Part shown: positions 1 through 5,041 of the stretch, one piece after another
Position numbering within the stretch: the first letter of the stretch is position 1
Layout of the letters: the number at the start of each line of letters is the position of its first letter
Source of the DNA: CAYWFP01 sp964457365
GTDB lineage: Bacteria > Planctomycetota > SZUA-567
Direction: 5' to 3'
Assembly: GCA_964457365.1 (NCBI GenBank)
Contig: CAYWFP010000169.1
Span: 1-5,041 of the forward strand
DNA length: 5,041 bases
The notes under the pieces: model-generated
Seen by the model: the letters and a program-made list of their open reading frames with translations, nothing else
Database searches by the model: none
Told to the model about the DNA's origin: nothing
Translations under genes and position numbers: made by a program

Positions 1-173
1 TTCTGTACGCGTTCCGGGGCATTGTCCAATTCGTCGTAGAGTACCTGCGAGACCAGCACAAGGAATCTGCCTTGGCGCACCTGCTCGAAGAAGAGCGTGC
101 TCGGCCTGGCGAACTCCTCGTCGTGCACCCCGCCGAAGACCGAATTGTCCACATAGACCCGTTGCGTGCGCAC
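1..173 (-). CDS. PIN-domain ribonuclease, VapC-like toxin (partial, 3' end outside window)
   Basis: Only the first 57 codons are present; the gene runs off the left edge. The protein begins with the PIN-fold first strand VYVDNSVFGG, whose D9 would be the first metal-binding acid. Around residues 38-49 comes VLVSQVLYDEL, where E48 fits the second conserved acid of the family. The later acidic residues lie beyond the window. PIN proteins of this kind are Mg2+-dependent cytoplasmic RNases, usually the toxin half of a type II toxin-antitoxin pair. The GTG start is chosen because AAGGAGA (178-184) sits four bases upstream and because it gives the usual short lead into the first strand. A promoter-like pair at 202-230 suggests transcription independent of the recombinases. 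No antitoxin gene lies directly upstream, where only 60 bases separate it from the recombinase stop. The partner, if any, must be downstream and out of view. The PIN assignment is firm; the toxin role is inferred. Confidence 0.8.
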   Translation of the reverse strand, partial: MRTQRVYVDNSVFGGVHDEEFARPSTLFFEQVRQGRFLVLVSQVLYDELDNAPERVQ

Positions 174-177
174 GCCG

Positions 178-184
178 TCTCCTT
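178..184 (-). promoter_or_regulatory. Ribosome binding site of the PIN gene
   Basis: The minus strand reads AAGGAGA, ending four bases before the GTG at 173-171. This near-consensus Shine-Dalgarno sequence decides in favour of the GTG start; no in-frame ATG is available nearby. Confidence 0.65.
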
Positions 185-201
185 GCCCGCGATTTAAATA
201 T

Positions 202-230
202 ATTTTACTCCATTCCGCCAGCAGCGACAA
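202..230 (-). promoter_or_regulatory. Candidate sigma-70-type promoter for the PIN gene
   Basis: On the minus strand TTGTCG (225-230, four of six matches to TTGACA) is followed after exactly 17 bases by TAAAAT (202-207, five of six matches to TATAAT). It lies in an A/T-rich patch that stands out from the G+C-rich surroundings. Transcription would begin near 195, giving a leader of about 20 bases that contains the ribosome binding site at 178-184. This is a match by eye with no score computed. Confidence 0.45.
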
Positions 231-233
231 GCT

Positions 234-1106
234 TTATCCTTCGAGAATCACCGCCATCGCCCGGTCGTATTCGGCCTTGATCTCGTCCTTGACAAGCCCG
301 AGGTAGCGGCTGGTCGTATCCGGCGATTCGTGCCCAAGAAGCGCCTGGACGTGGCGTACGTCGGCGCCGCCCCTGAGCATATGCACCGCGAAGGTATGAC
401 GCAGAAGATGAGGATGGACATGCAGTCCGGTCAGCTTGGTCAGTCGCTGGAAAACCATCTGCAACGACCGCGCATGGATCCGGTTGCCCCGACCGGTCAC
501 GAAAAGCGCCCCGCTCGTGGGATGCTTACGTGCGCGTAGGTAGCGGGCAACGCAATCCAGCGCCGATTCGTTCACCGGCAGCACCCGATCCTTATCGCCC
601 TTGACCCGCACGTAGACAAGCGCCTTCTCGAAATCGATATCACCGACATCGAGGCTGATGACCTCGCCCCGGCGGAGCCCGCAGGCATACATGAGCTGCA
701 GGATGGCCAGGTTGCGCAAGCCCAACGCTCCACCACCGGTTATCGCGCCCATCAGTCGCGCCACCTCTTCCTCGGTCAGCGGTGTGGGCGGCAGGGCATG
801 ATCGAGTTCGGGAAGCTCCACGCGCGTGGCGATATCCTCCAGCACCAATCCCCGATCCCGCAGCCAGATCACGAATCCCTGTACGGTAGCCATGTAACTG
901 TGGCGCGAGCTGGCCGTGAGCCGCCGTTCGATCAATTCCGCATGATAGGCCCGGACCAGGTCGGCAGTAATATTGCGAGCCTCATACACTTCACGACTGG
1001 CCAGCCAGTCACGGAAATACTTCAGCCTGCTGCGATAGCAGTCCAATGTTTGAGGCGAACGACCGAGACTGGCCTGATAGACGATATACTCCTCGACCTG
1101 TCGCAT
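234..1106 (-). CDS. Tyrosine recombinase/integrase (XerC/XerD-like), second of a tandem pair
   Basis: This 290-residue protein has the usual length of a simple Xer-type recombinase. It would cut and rejoin DNA through a covalent 3'-phosphotyrosine intermediate. Residues 1 to about 95 form the SAM-like core-binding domain. Residues about 105 to 285 form the catalytic domain. All expected active-site residues are visible: R145 in ACGLRRGEV, K169 in VKGDKDR, H233 and R236 in HPHLLRHTF, H259 in LLGHESPDTT, and nucleophile Y268 in SRYLGL. The ATG overlaps the stop of the upstream recombinase by one base (TAATG) and has a strong GGGAGG site six bases upstream, so translation is probably coupled. 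The active-site surroundings differ from those of the upstream recombinase, so this is not a recent duplicate. Activity as an element integrase is inferred from context. A housekeeping Xer role is unlikely, because such genes are not normally paired this way. Confidence 0.95.
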   Translation of the reverse strand: MRQVEEYIVYQASLGRSPQTLDCYRSRLKYFRDWLASREVYEARNITADLVRAYHAELIERRLTASSRHSYMATVQGFVIWLRDRGLVLEDIATRVELPELDHALPPTPLTEEEVARLMGAITGGGALGLRNLAILQLMYACGLRRGEVISLDVGDIDFEKALVYVRVKGDKDRVLPVNESALDCVARYLRARKHPTSGALFVTGRGNRIHARSLQMVFQRLTKLTGLHVHPHLLRHTFAVHMLRGGADVRHVQALLGHESPDTTSRYLGLVKDEIKAEYDRAMAVILEG

Positions 1107-1118
1107 TAAACGCCTCCC
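1106..1118 (-). promoter_or_regulatory. Translational coupling junction (TAATG) with strong ribosome binding site
   Basis: The upstream recombinase ends with TAA (1108-1106) and the next begins with ATG (1106-1104), sharing one base. GGGAGG (1118-1113) lies inside the last codons of the upstream gene, six bases before the ATG. This arrangement favours re-initiation by the same ribosomes and matched amounts of the two recombinases. Confidence 0.8.
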
Positions 1119-2053
1119 AGTGGGTGACAGCGCCGGTAGACCCGCGCCAACGACTCGGGATCGAGCCTGGTATATTCGGCTGTGGTGGAGAGGCGTTCAT
1201 GCCCCATCAGTTCGGCAATCACCTTCAAATTGCAGCCGGCATCCAGCAGCAGCGTCGCGAAAGTGCGGCGCAGAGAATGCGGCGTGACCTTTTTGCCGAT
1301 CCCGGCGATCTTGCCCAACTCGCGCAATCGCGTACGCAGGGTGATCGAGCCCACCGGATGGCCGGAAATGCCGATGAGCAGGCTTTGGGACGTGGTCTTC
1401 AACAGTAGCCGCCGTGCCCGACCCAGATAGTCGCGGAGAATCGACTGCGTTCCCAAATCGATGAAGACGATGCGATCCTTTCCGCCCTTGCCGCGATGGA
1501 TGCGGATTTCCCGCGCCTCCAAGTCGATCCGGGAGACGCTCAGCGCACGCAATTCAGCAATGCGCAACCCCGAGAGCGCCAACAGGCGAATCAGAACCCG
1601 GTCCCGCACGGCTAGTGGATCATCACTATGTGGCGCTCGCAGAAGGTCCCGCAGTTCCCGCCGGCTCAATACGTCGCGCCGAATACGTCTTCGCTTGCGT
1701 GGATACTGCAAGCCGGCAGCCGGATTGTTCAGGATGCGGCGTTCTTTTAGAAGATATTCATACAAGCCGCGCAACACCTTCAGGTAATTCGCCCGCGAGG
1801 CGGTATTCTCGATTCCACGCTCTTCCCGCAACCAGATCAGAAAGCGGTCCAGATCGTGTCGGTTGAGGCCGACGGGATCGTCCAGCCCTTCGCTTTTCAG
1901 CCAAGCGAGGAAGACATCCAGCATGGCGCGATACGTAATGATGGTCGCTTCGGAATAGCCGCGCCGACGCAGGTGACTCAGGTATGACCGACACGGAGAG
2001 TTCTCCGAGCCATTATCGTAAGTGGTTGAGTTTTCGTCGGTTGCGCGATTCAT
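1106..2053 (-). CDS. Tyrosine recombinase/integrase (XerC/XerD-like), first of a tandem pair
   Basis: The protein has 315 residues when started at the ATG at 2053. Residues 1-20 are a polar tail, about 21-115 the SAM-like core-binding domain, and about 125-305 the catalytic domain. The catalytic set is complete: R164 in SGLRIAELR, K189 in GKGGKDR, H259 and R262 in TPHSLRRTF, H285 in LMGHERLSTT, and nucleophile Y294 in AEYTRLDP. The reading frame stays open upstream to a TTG at 2140. That longer 344-residue form has a rare start and a low-complexity lysine/arginine-rich extension, so the ATG is preferred. The Shine-Dalgarno sequence before this ATG is poor: AGAG lies too close and AAGGA about 14 bases away. 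Its expression may therefore depend on the small ORF whose TGA overlaps this ATG. It is coupled downstream to the second recombinase. The family call is firm; the start is less so. Confidence 0.93.
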   Translation of the reverse strand: MNRATDENSTTYDNGSENSPCRSYLSHLRRRGYSEATIITYRAMLDVFLAWLKSEGLDDPVGLNRHDLDRFLIWLREERGIENTASRANYLKVLRGLYEYLLKERRILNNPAAGLQYPRKRRRIRRDVLSRRELRDLLRAPHSDDPLAVRDRVLIRLLALSGLRIAELRALSVSRIDLEAREIRIHRGKGGKDRIVFIDLGTQSILRDYLGRARRLLLKTTSQSLLIGISGHPVGSITLRTRLRELGKIAGIGKKVTPHSLRRTFATLLLDAGCNLKVIAELMGHERLSTTAEYTRLDPESLARVYRRCHPLGGV

Positions 2054-2160
2054 GCTCTCTTGATGTCCTTGTAGGTGACTTTTTTTCCGGTCTTTCTCTT
2101 CCCGAAAACGCTGCAAAGCTCGTGAGGTATTACAAGGCAAGGACTTGCGGTGAAAAGCAT
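2050..2160 (-). CDS. Possible small basic peptide (36 aa) coupled to the recombinase start
   Basis: A short reading frame fills the gap between the ATPase gene and the first recombinase. It begins with ATG at 2160 and has AAGG (part of AAAAAGGCAGGCG) as a plausible ribosome binding site 6-9 bases upstream. It ends in a TGA that overlaps the recombinase ATG as ATGA. The peptide has a hydrophobic first half (MLFTASPCLVI) and a strongly basic end (GKRKTGKKVTYKDIKRA). I do not recognise it. It could be a real peptide, perhaps DNA-binding, or a leader ORF that delivers ribosomes to a recombinase gene lacking a good ribosome binding site. It could also be chance. The support is the ATGA overlap, the ribosome binding site and the fit to the gap, with no homology evidence. 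Confidence 0.35.
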   Translation of the reverse strand: MLFTASPCLVIPHELCSVFGKRKTGKKVTYKDIKRA

Positions 2161-2182
2161 CGCCTGCCTTTTTGAAAAGCTT

Positions 2183-4285
2183 TCATACGCCTTCAAAGAT
2201 GGGGAGCATCGGAATGCCCCCGTCGATCCGTTCGTAGGGTGAAACCTGGTAGACCCGTTCCACGCCGTTGGTGTGGTGATCGGCAACGACCAGGCTAACC
2301 CGAGACAACTCCTCCAATGCCCGGTACGTCTTGGAATACGACCACCCGCTCATATGCATCGCTTGCTTGATTGTGCACGCTTGCAAGTCGCATTTATGCA
2401 TGTTCTGCAGTAATTCCGATGCCCCCGGCGTCATCGATTCCTCCGGCGAATCGACCGTGTGTTTCAGCAATTCTTGAACCACGCGGAAATCCTCGTATTC
2501 GGCCCGAACCACCAGGGCTGCTTCCGATTTATCGTGCTTTCTTTGCAGTTGATTGAGCGCCGCGTGCGCCCGGATCAGCTCCACCGCGTGGCCGAAATGC
2601 CGCCGCGCCAGCACCGATCCGTTTCGAGGGAGCAAACGCTCGCCAAACGGGATCTCCACGCGGCAGGGCAGCAGCAGGCGGTTGGCATCGCGCATCAATT
2701 CCAGACTTGTATTGCTGCCGATATCGTCTGGAATCGCGAGCCGCCGCAGCACCTTCCGGGTCTGTTCGCGGCTGGCATCCATGCGCAGCTCGATGAAGCG
2801 CGACAGATTTTCCACGTTCACCTCCTTGGTCGTGCTCACGAAGATCGCCAACCTCGTCGGGATGCGTATCGTCCGCGTTGTGGGCATCTCGCCTCCCTCG
2901 CGCACGGTGATCGCCAGGGCCAGTTCCTGGTTGCTCATGAGAGAGCGCAATGCGTATTCAGATGCGGCCAGCCCTTCGTATTCGTCCACCACAATGACCG
3001 AATCGACCAGCCGCTCGCGTGGCAGGAAGTACAGCGACTGCGCGGTCAGACGCGAGAGGACCAGCGTCCGCTCCTCCGGCATGAGCCGGCCTATTGCGCG
3101 AATCAGCGTGGATTTGCCCGAGGAGGGATCCCCGCGGACAATGCAGCCGAGCGGGCTGGGCAGCAACCTGCTCGCCGCGATCAATACCGCCAGTTTCCGA
3201 TTCGCCTCCTCCCCGACAATACCCAATTCCCGTTCCAGGCATCCCGCCATCGCTCCCAGGACATCGCCCTCCGCCAGCAACATTCTCGCCCGGCTCTCCT
3301 CCCTCCCGCTCAGTACTTTCGCGCCCGGCTCCCCTTCGCGCGCCATTTCCTCCCGCAGACGATCCAGCAGGTCGGCGATCTCCTCCATGTCGCGCTCGAT
3401 CATATTCGTTCCCGCCACCAAGCCCATTCCACAGGTCTTGGCGAAACGCTGCCGGGCCCCTCCCGAGCCAAGGTCCACGCGCTCCAGATAGCTGCGTTCG
3501 TTTCGCTCGGCACGGATCATTGCCTTTAACCCCATTGTCAAGCGCGCGCCGCATGGATCCACGCGGTAGCGGATCTCCCCGCCGTCGACCACGAGGCGCG
3601 CTCCTTCCCGCGCGACAACGCGCAACCCGCTCATCGCCCGGCCCTCGCGTTTCATCACGGGCGCGAATGTCTTATCAGACAACATCTCGCCCTTGCGCTT
3701 GGGTGACAGCGAGTGAAAGCGGAGCCCCGCTTCCTCCATCTTTGGCGAGATCCTGTGGCGGTGCTTTCGAGCCAGCAAATAAATCATGCGCGGCCGCTGG
3801 AGCGCCTCGATGTGGGCGGCGGTCTCATCGGGATAGCGCAGAGCCACGATATTGGGATAACCCAGTTGCCGGGCGTGCAGGGCGTAATAGGCGTTGCCGG
3901 CCAAGATCACCTCGGGATATGTATCCAACGCCTCCCGGCCAATCAATCCGCGCGGCGGGTCTTGCCAGAAATAGTAGCGCCGGTCGTTTCCGGCGAACCG
4001 CATGCCGAAGAGATCGACCAGCCCGCCGCTCTCGTCGGAGACGGGAAAAACGATGCAGCCGGTGAAGATCTCTCGCGCCCGGAAAACGAGGCCGAGGCTC
4101 TTCAACTCCCTGGCCGTCTCGTCCGATGCCGCGCCCAACGCACGCCCCGAGCAGTAGCCAAGTGCGAAATGATCCACGACTTCCGGCGAGGTGATGCCCA
4201 GACGCGCGAGTAGTTCGGTTGCCGCCCTGTCTTCGCGGATCTCGCGCTGATAGTAGCTCAACAGTTCGTGTACGCACGCATCCAT
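2183..4285 (-). CDS. DnaG-like primase-derived P-loop ATPase with degenerate TOPRIM and C-terminal winged helix
   Basis: This is a 700-residue multidomain protein. Residues about 5-50 resemble the start of the DnaG polymerase core (RLGITSPEVVDHFALGYC). Residues 73-120 follow the DnaG pattern of a FPI/GGR segment and a later NSPET/KG segment (CIVFPVSDESGG, FGMRFAGNDRRYYF, PPRGLIGREAL). At the TOPRIM position, 125-150, VILAGNAYYAL replaces the catalytic VEGYxD motif. At 168-178, IYLLARKHR stands where the DxD motif should be, so the metal-binding acids are missing. No N-terminal CHC2 zinc finger is present. Residues about 362-515 form an ATPase: Walker A GDPSSGKST at 385-393, Walker B VIVVDE ending at D434/E435, sensor-like FVSTT at 482-486, and SRFIEL with R496. 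Residues about 622-683 look like a winged helix. It probably works as a DNA-remodelling or helicase-like ATPase for the recombinases and not as a primase. The start at 4285 is chosen from its ribosome binding site. Confidence 0.72.
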   Translation of the reverse strand: MDACVHELLSYYQREIREDRAATELLARLGITSPEVVDHFALGYCSGRALGAASDETARELKSLGLVFRAREIFTGCIVFPVSDESGGLVDLFGMRFAGNDRRYYFWQDPPRGLIGREALDTYPEVILAGNAYYALHARQLGYPNIVALRYPDETAAHIEALQRPRMIYLLARKHRHRISPKMEEAGLRFHSLSPKRKGEMLSDKTFAPVMKREGRAMSGLRVVAREGARLVVDGGEIRYRVDPCGARLTMGLKAMIRAERNERSYLERVDLGSGGARQRFAKTCGMGLVAGTNMIERDMEEIADLLDRLREEMAREGEPGAKVLSGREESRARMLLAEGDVLGAMAGCLERELGIVGEEANRKLAVLIAASRLLPSPLGCIVRGDPSSGKSTLIRAIGRLMPEERTLVLSRLTAQSLYFLPRERLVDSVIVVDEYEGLAASEYALRSLMSNQELALAITVREGGEMPTTRTIRIPTRLAIFVSTTKEVNVENLSRFIELRMDASREQTRKVLRRLAIPDDIGSNTSLELMRDANRLLLPCRVEIPFGERLLPRNGSVLARRHFGHAVELIRAHAALNQLQRKHDKSEAALVVRAEYEDFRVVQELLKHTVDSPEESMTPGASELLQNMHKCDLQACTIKQAMHMSGWSYSKTYRALEELSRVSLVVADHHTNGVERVYQVSPYERIDGGIPMLPIFEGV

Positions 4286-4292
4286 GGCCATG

Positions 4293-4299
4293 CTCCCTT
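4293..4299 (-). promoter_or_regulatory. Ribosome binding site deciding the start of the primase-like ATPase
   Basis: AAGGGAG on the minus strand ends seven bases before the ATG at 4285. The in-frame ATG at 4291 would lie only one base from it. The GTG at 4324, which opens the longest frame, has no purine-rich site before it. The spacing therefore supports the second ATG (protein beginning MDACV). Confidence 0.65.
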
Positions 4300-4362
4300 C
4301 GCTATCCGGGGGGGCATTTACCACGGCGCGGCACTTTTGTCTCGCGGCATCCGGTGGGCGGT

Positions 4363-4926
4363 TCAGTTTACAAGATAATGATGGCGCTGACTCTCACACC
4401 GGGGAGAACTCGCGGGCGCTGCGAAGAGCAGCGAGGCCAACGATCCATGGTCCTCTCGCCGCAACGCCCCCCGCATCCTCTCGCGAACGGCTTGGTCCTC
4501 GCCGTCGACTGACCGGATATCCGCTGTGGCCGCGAGACGCTCCATCCACCTGCGTACCGTCCGGAGAGACGGCCCAAACTCTTCCGGTCCGCGAAACGCA
4601 CCGGGATGAACGCGGTGGTTTCGAGCCATCTCCATCAACACCGGAATGGCTGTCTCTGGTCCGAATTGCAGGCGTGGCCGGCAGAATCCCGGCAGCAGGC
4701 TCATTGTCAGGCGGCAGCGTGCGCAGCGGCACCGTCGGACCCGGATGCGCTTGCGGATCCGGCGATTCTGGCCTGCGCGCAGGTTGACCCAGCGCGTGTA
4801 ATAGCCTGAAAACCACATCCTGCCGTGGCCGCAATGACCGCATCGCAGAGGCCTCCCGATCTCACCCGCTGCCAGTGCCGATTCGTATTCGCCGATCCCG
4901 TTGTAACACTCCAGAATCACCTGCAT
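4363..4926 (-). CDS. Zinc-ribbon and helix-turn-helix protein, DUF6431-like
   Basis: This 187-residue, strongly basic protein carries two cysteine knuckles, CGHC at residues 29-32 and CARC at 68-71, with an additional C66. The spacing fits a zinc ribbon. Between them lie an aromatic GYYTRW stretch and an alternating basic strand (RKRIRVRRCRC), followed by TMSLLPGF. This order (CxxC, GxYxR, basic strand, CxxC, T-LLP-F) is what I recall for DUF6431-type proteins found beside mobile-element recombinases. That assignment is from memory and untested. Residues about 114-132 (PSLRTVRRWMERL) look like a recognition helix. The last 50 residues are polar with no recognised motif. AAGGGAGG (4932-4939), five bases before the ATG, fixes the start. 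It is the first gene of the co-directional set; the next gene starts 77 bases after its stop. Likely roles are recognition of element DNA or regulation of the operon. An enzymatic role is unlikely, as no catalytic motif is visible. Confidence 0.72.
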   Translation of the reverse strand: MQVILECYNGIGEYESALAAGEIGRPLRCGHCGHGRMWFSGYYTRWVNLRAGQNRRIRKRIRVRRCRCARCRLTMSLLPGFCRPRLQFGPETAIPVLMEMARNHRVHPGAFRGPEEFGPSLRTVRRWMERLAATADIRSVDGEDQAVRERMRGALRREDHGSLASLLFAAPASSPRCESQRHHYLVN

Positions 4927-4931
4927 TACCG

Positions 4932-4939
4932 CCTCCCTT
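4932..4939 (-). promoter_or_regulatory. Strong ribosome binding site of the zinc-ribbon gene
   Basis: AAGGGAGG on the minus strand lies five bases before the ATG at 4926. The GGGAGGCG core is the same as that before the second recombinase (1111-1118), although the two sites are about 3.8 kb apart. Confidence 0.7.
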
Positions 4940-4988
4940 CACCCAACAAAAAATATGGAATACGCGTCTTCCGATAATTTCTACACGT

Positions 4989-5017
4989 TAGTACTACAAC
5001 GCCAGATTCGGTCCGAA
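4989..5017. repeat. Two short palindromes (TAGTACTA and TTCGGTCCGAA) upstream of the operon
   Basis: TAGTACTA (4989-4996) is a perfect 8-base palindrome. TTCGG-T-CCGAA (5007-5017) has five-base arms around one base. They lie ten bases apart in the leader before the first gene. They could be operators or parts of a recombinase or HTH binding site, but palindromes this short also occur by chance. Confidence 0.3.
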
Positions 5018-5041
5018 ACACTTGGGTAGATCACGGATGAA

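Larger units (their letters stand above)
4927..5041. other. Upstream leader of the cassette, no supported gene
   Basis: This 115-base stretch is more A/T-rich than the coding DNA and should hold the operon promoter and perhaps one end of the element. I see no convincing -35/-10 pair. The best on the minus strand is TTGTAG followed after 17 bases by TATCGG, which is weak. An open minus-strand frame enters from the right edge and stops at a TAG after 15 codons (FIRDLPKCFGPNLAL). It is too short to call as the tail of a gene. Confidence 0.4.

Noticed and set aside
234..2053. RIT (three-recombinase) element
   Set aside because: Only two recombinases are present. The gene before them is a primase-like ATPase, and the gene after them is a PIN gene.
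2054..2140. N-terminal extension of the first recombinase to a TTG start at 2140
   Set aside because: The start codon is rare, the extension is low-complexity and basic, and an ATG at 2053 gives a normal-length Xer-type recombinase. It is not fully excluded, because the ATG has a weak ribosome binding site.
2161..2185. Possible terminator after the ATPase gene (GAAAGCTTTTC followed by AAAAAGG)
   Set aside because: The hairpin would be very short and A/T-rich, with no loop and no T-run in the direction of transcription. The downstream genes appear to be co-transcribed.
2459..3529. Long plus-strand open frame (356 codons) opposite the ATPase gene, with other long plus-strand frames nearby
   Set aside because: It is antisense to a gene with clear Walker motifs. 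Its translation is Arg/Gln/His-rich with no domain, as expected for shadow frames in G+C-rich DNA.
4286..4324. GTG start at 4324 for the primase-like ATPase
   Set aside because: There is no ribosome binding site before it. AAGGGAG is well spaced for the ATG at 4285.
4955..5029. 24-codon plus-strand ORF starting with ATG in the leader
   Set aside because: It is very short, has no Shine-Dalgarno sequence (only an A-rich stretch before the ATG), and has no recognisable motif.
174..5041. Terminal inverted or direct repeats bounding the cassette
   Set aside because: Comparing 174-233 with 4927-5041 by eye gave only matches of about six bases, such as CGCCAG, which are expected by chance.

Overview
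The window is G+C-rich bacterial DNA, richer than the short A/T-rich stretches between the genes. Every supported gene lies on the minus strand, so transcription runs from the right edge towards position 1. Nothing here identifies the host. The zinc-ribbon/HTH protein, the primase-like ATPase and the paired tyrosine recombinases point to an accessory or mobile region of a GC-rich bacterium, not to core chromosome. Species and phylum are undetermined.

In transcription order the layout is as follows. (1) 4927-5041 is an upstream leader with two short palindromes and no supported gene. (2) 4363-4926 encodes a small zinc-ribbon plus helix-turn-helix protein resembling the DUF6431 type, with a strong ribosome binding site. 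(3) 2183-4285 encodes a 700-residue protein. Its N-terminal part resembles the DnaG primase core, but its TOPRIM motifs have lost their catalytic acidic residues. A P-loop ATPase and a C-terminal winged helix follow. (4) 2050-2160 may encode a 36-residue basic peptide whose stop overlaps the next start as ATGA. (5) 1106-2053 and 234-1106 encode two different tyrosine recombinases, both with a full catalytic set. They are joined by a TAATG stop/start overlap. (6) 1-173 is the N-terminal part of a PIN-domain (VapC-like) ribonuclease gene cut by the window edge. It appears to have its own promoter in the A/T-rich gap at 174-233.

Genes 2 to 5 look like one co-directional cassette. The recombinases can cut and rejoin DNA. 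The ATPase could remodel DNA or assemble the recombination complex. The zinc-ribbon/HTH protein could recognise element ends or regulate the operon. I infer a mobile element built on paired tyrosine recombinases with a dedicated primase-derived ATPase. I could not find terminal repeats or attachment sites, so the boundaries are unproven. The PIN gene may be cargo or the flanking host gene.
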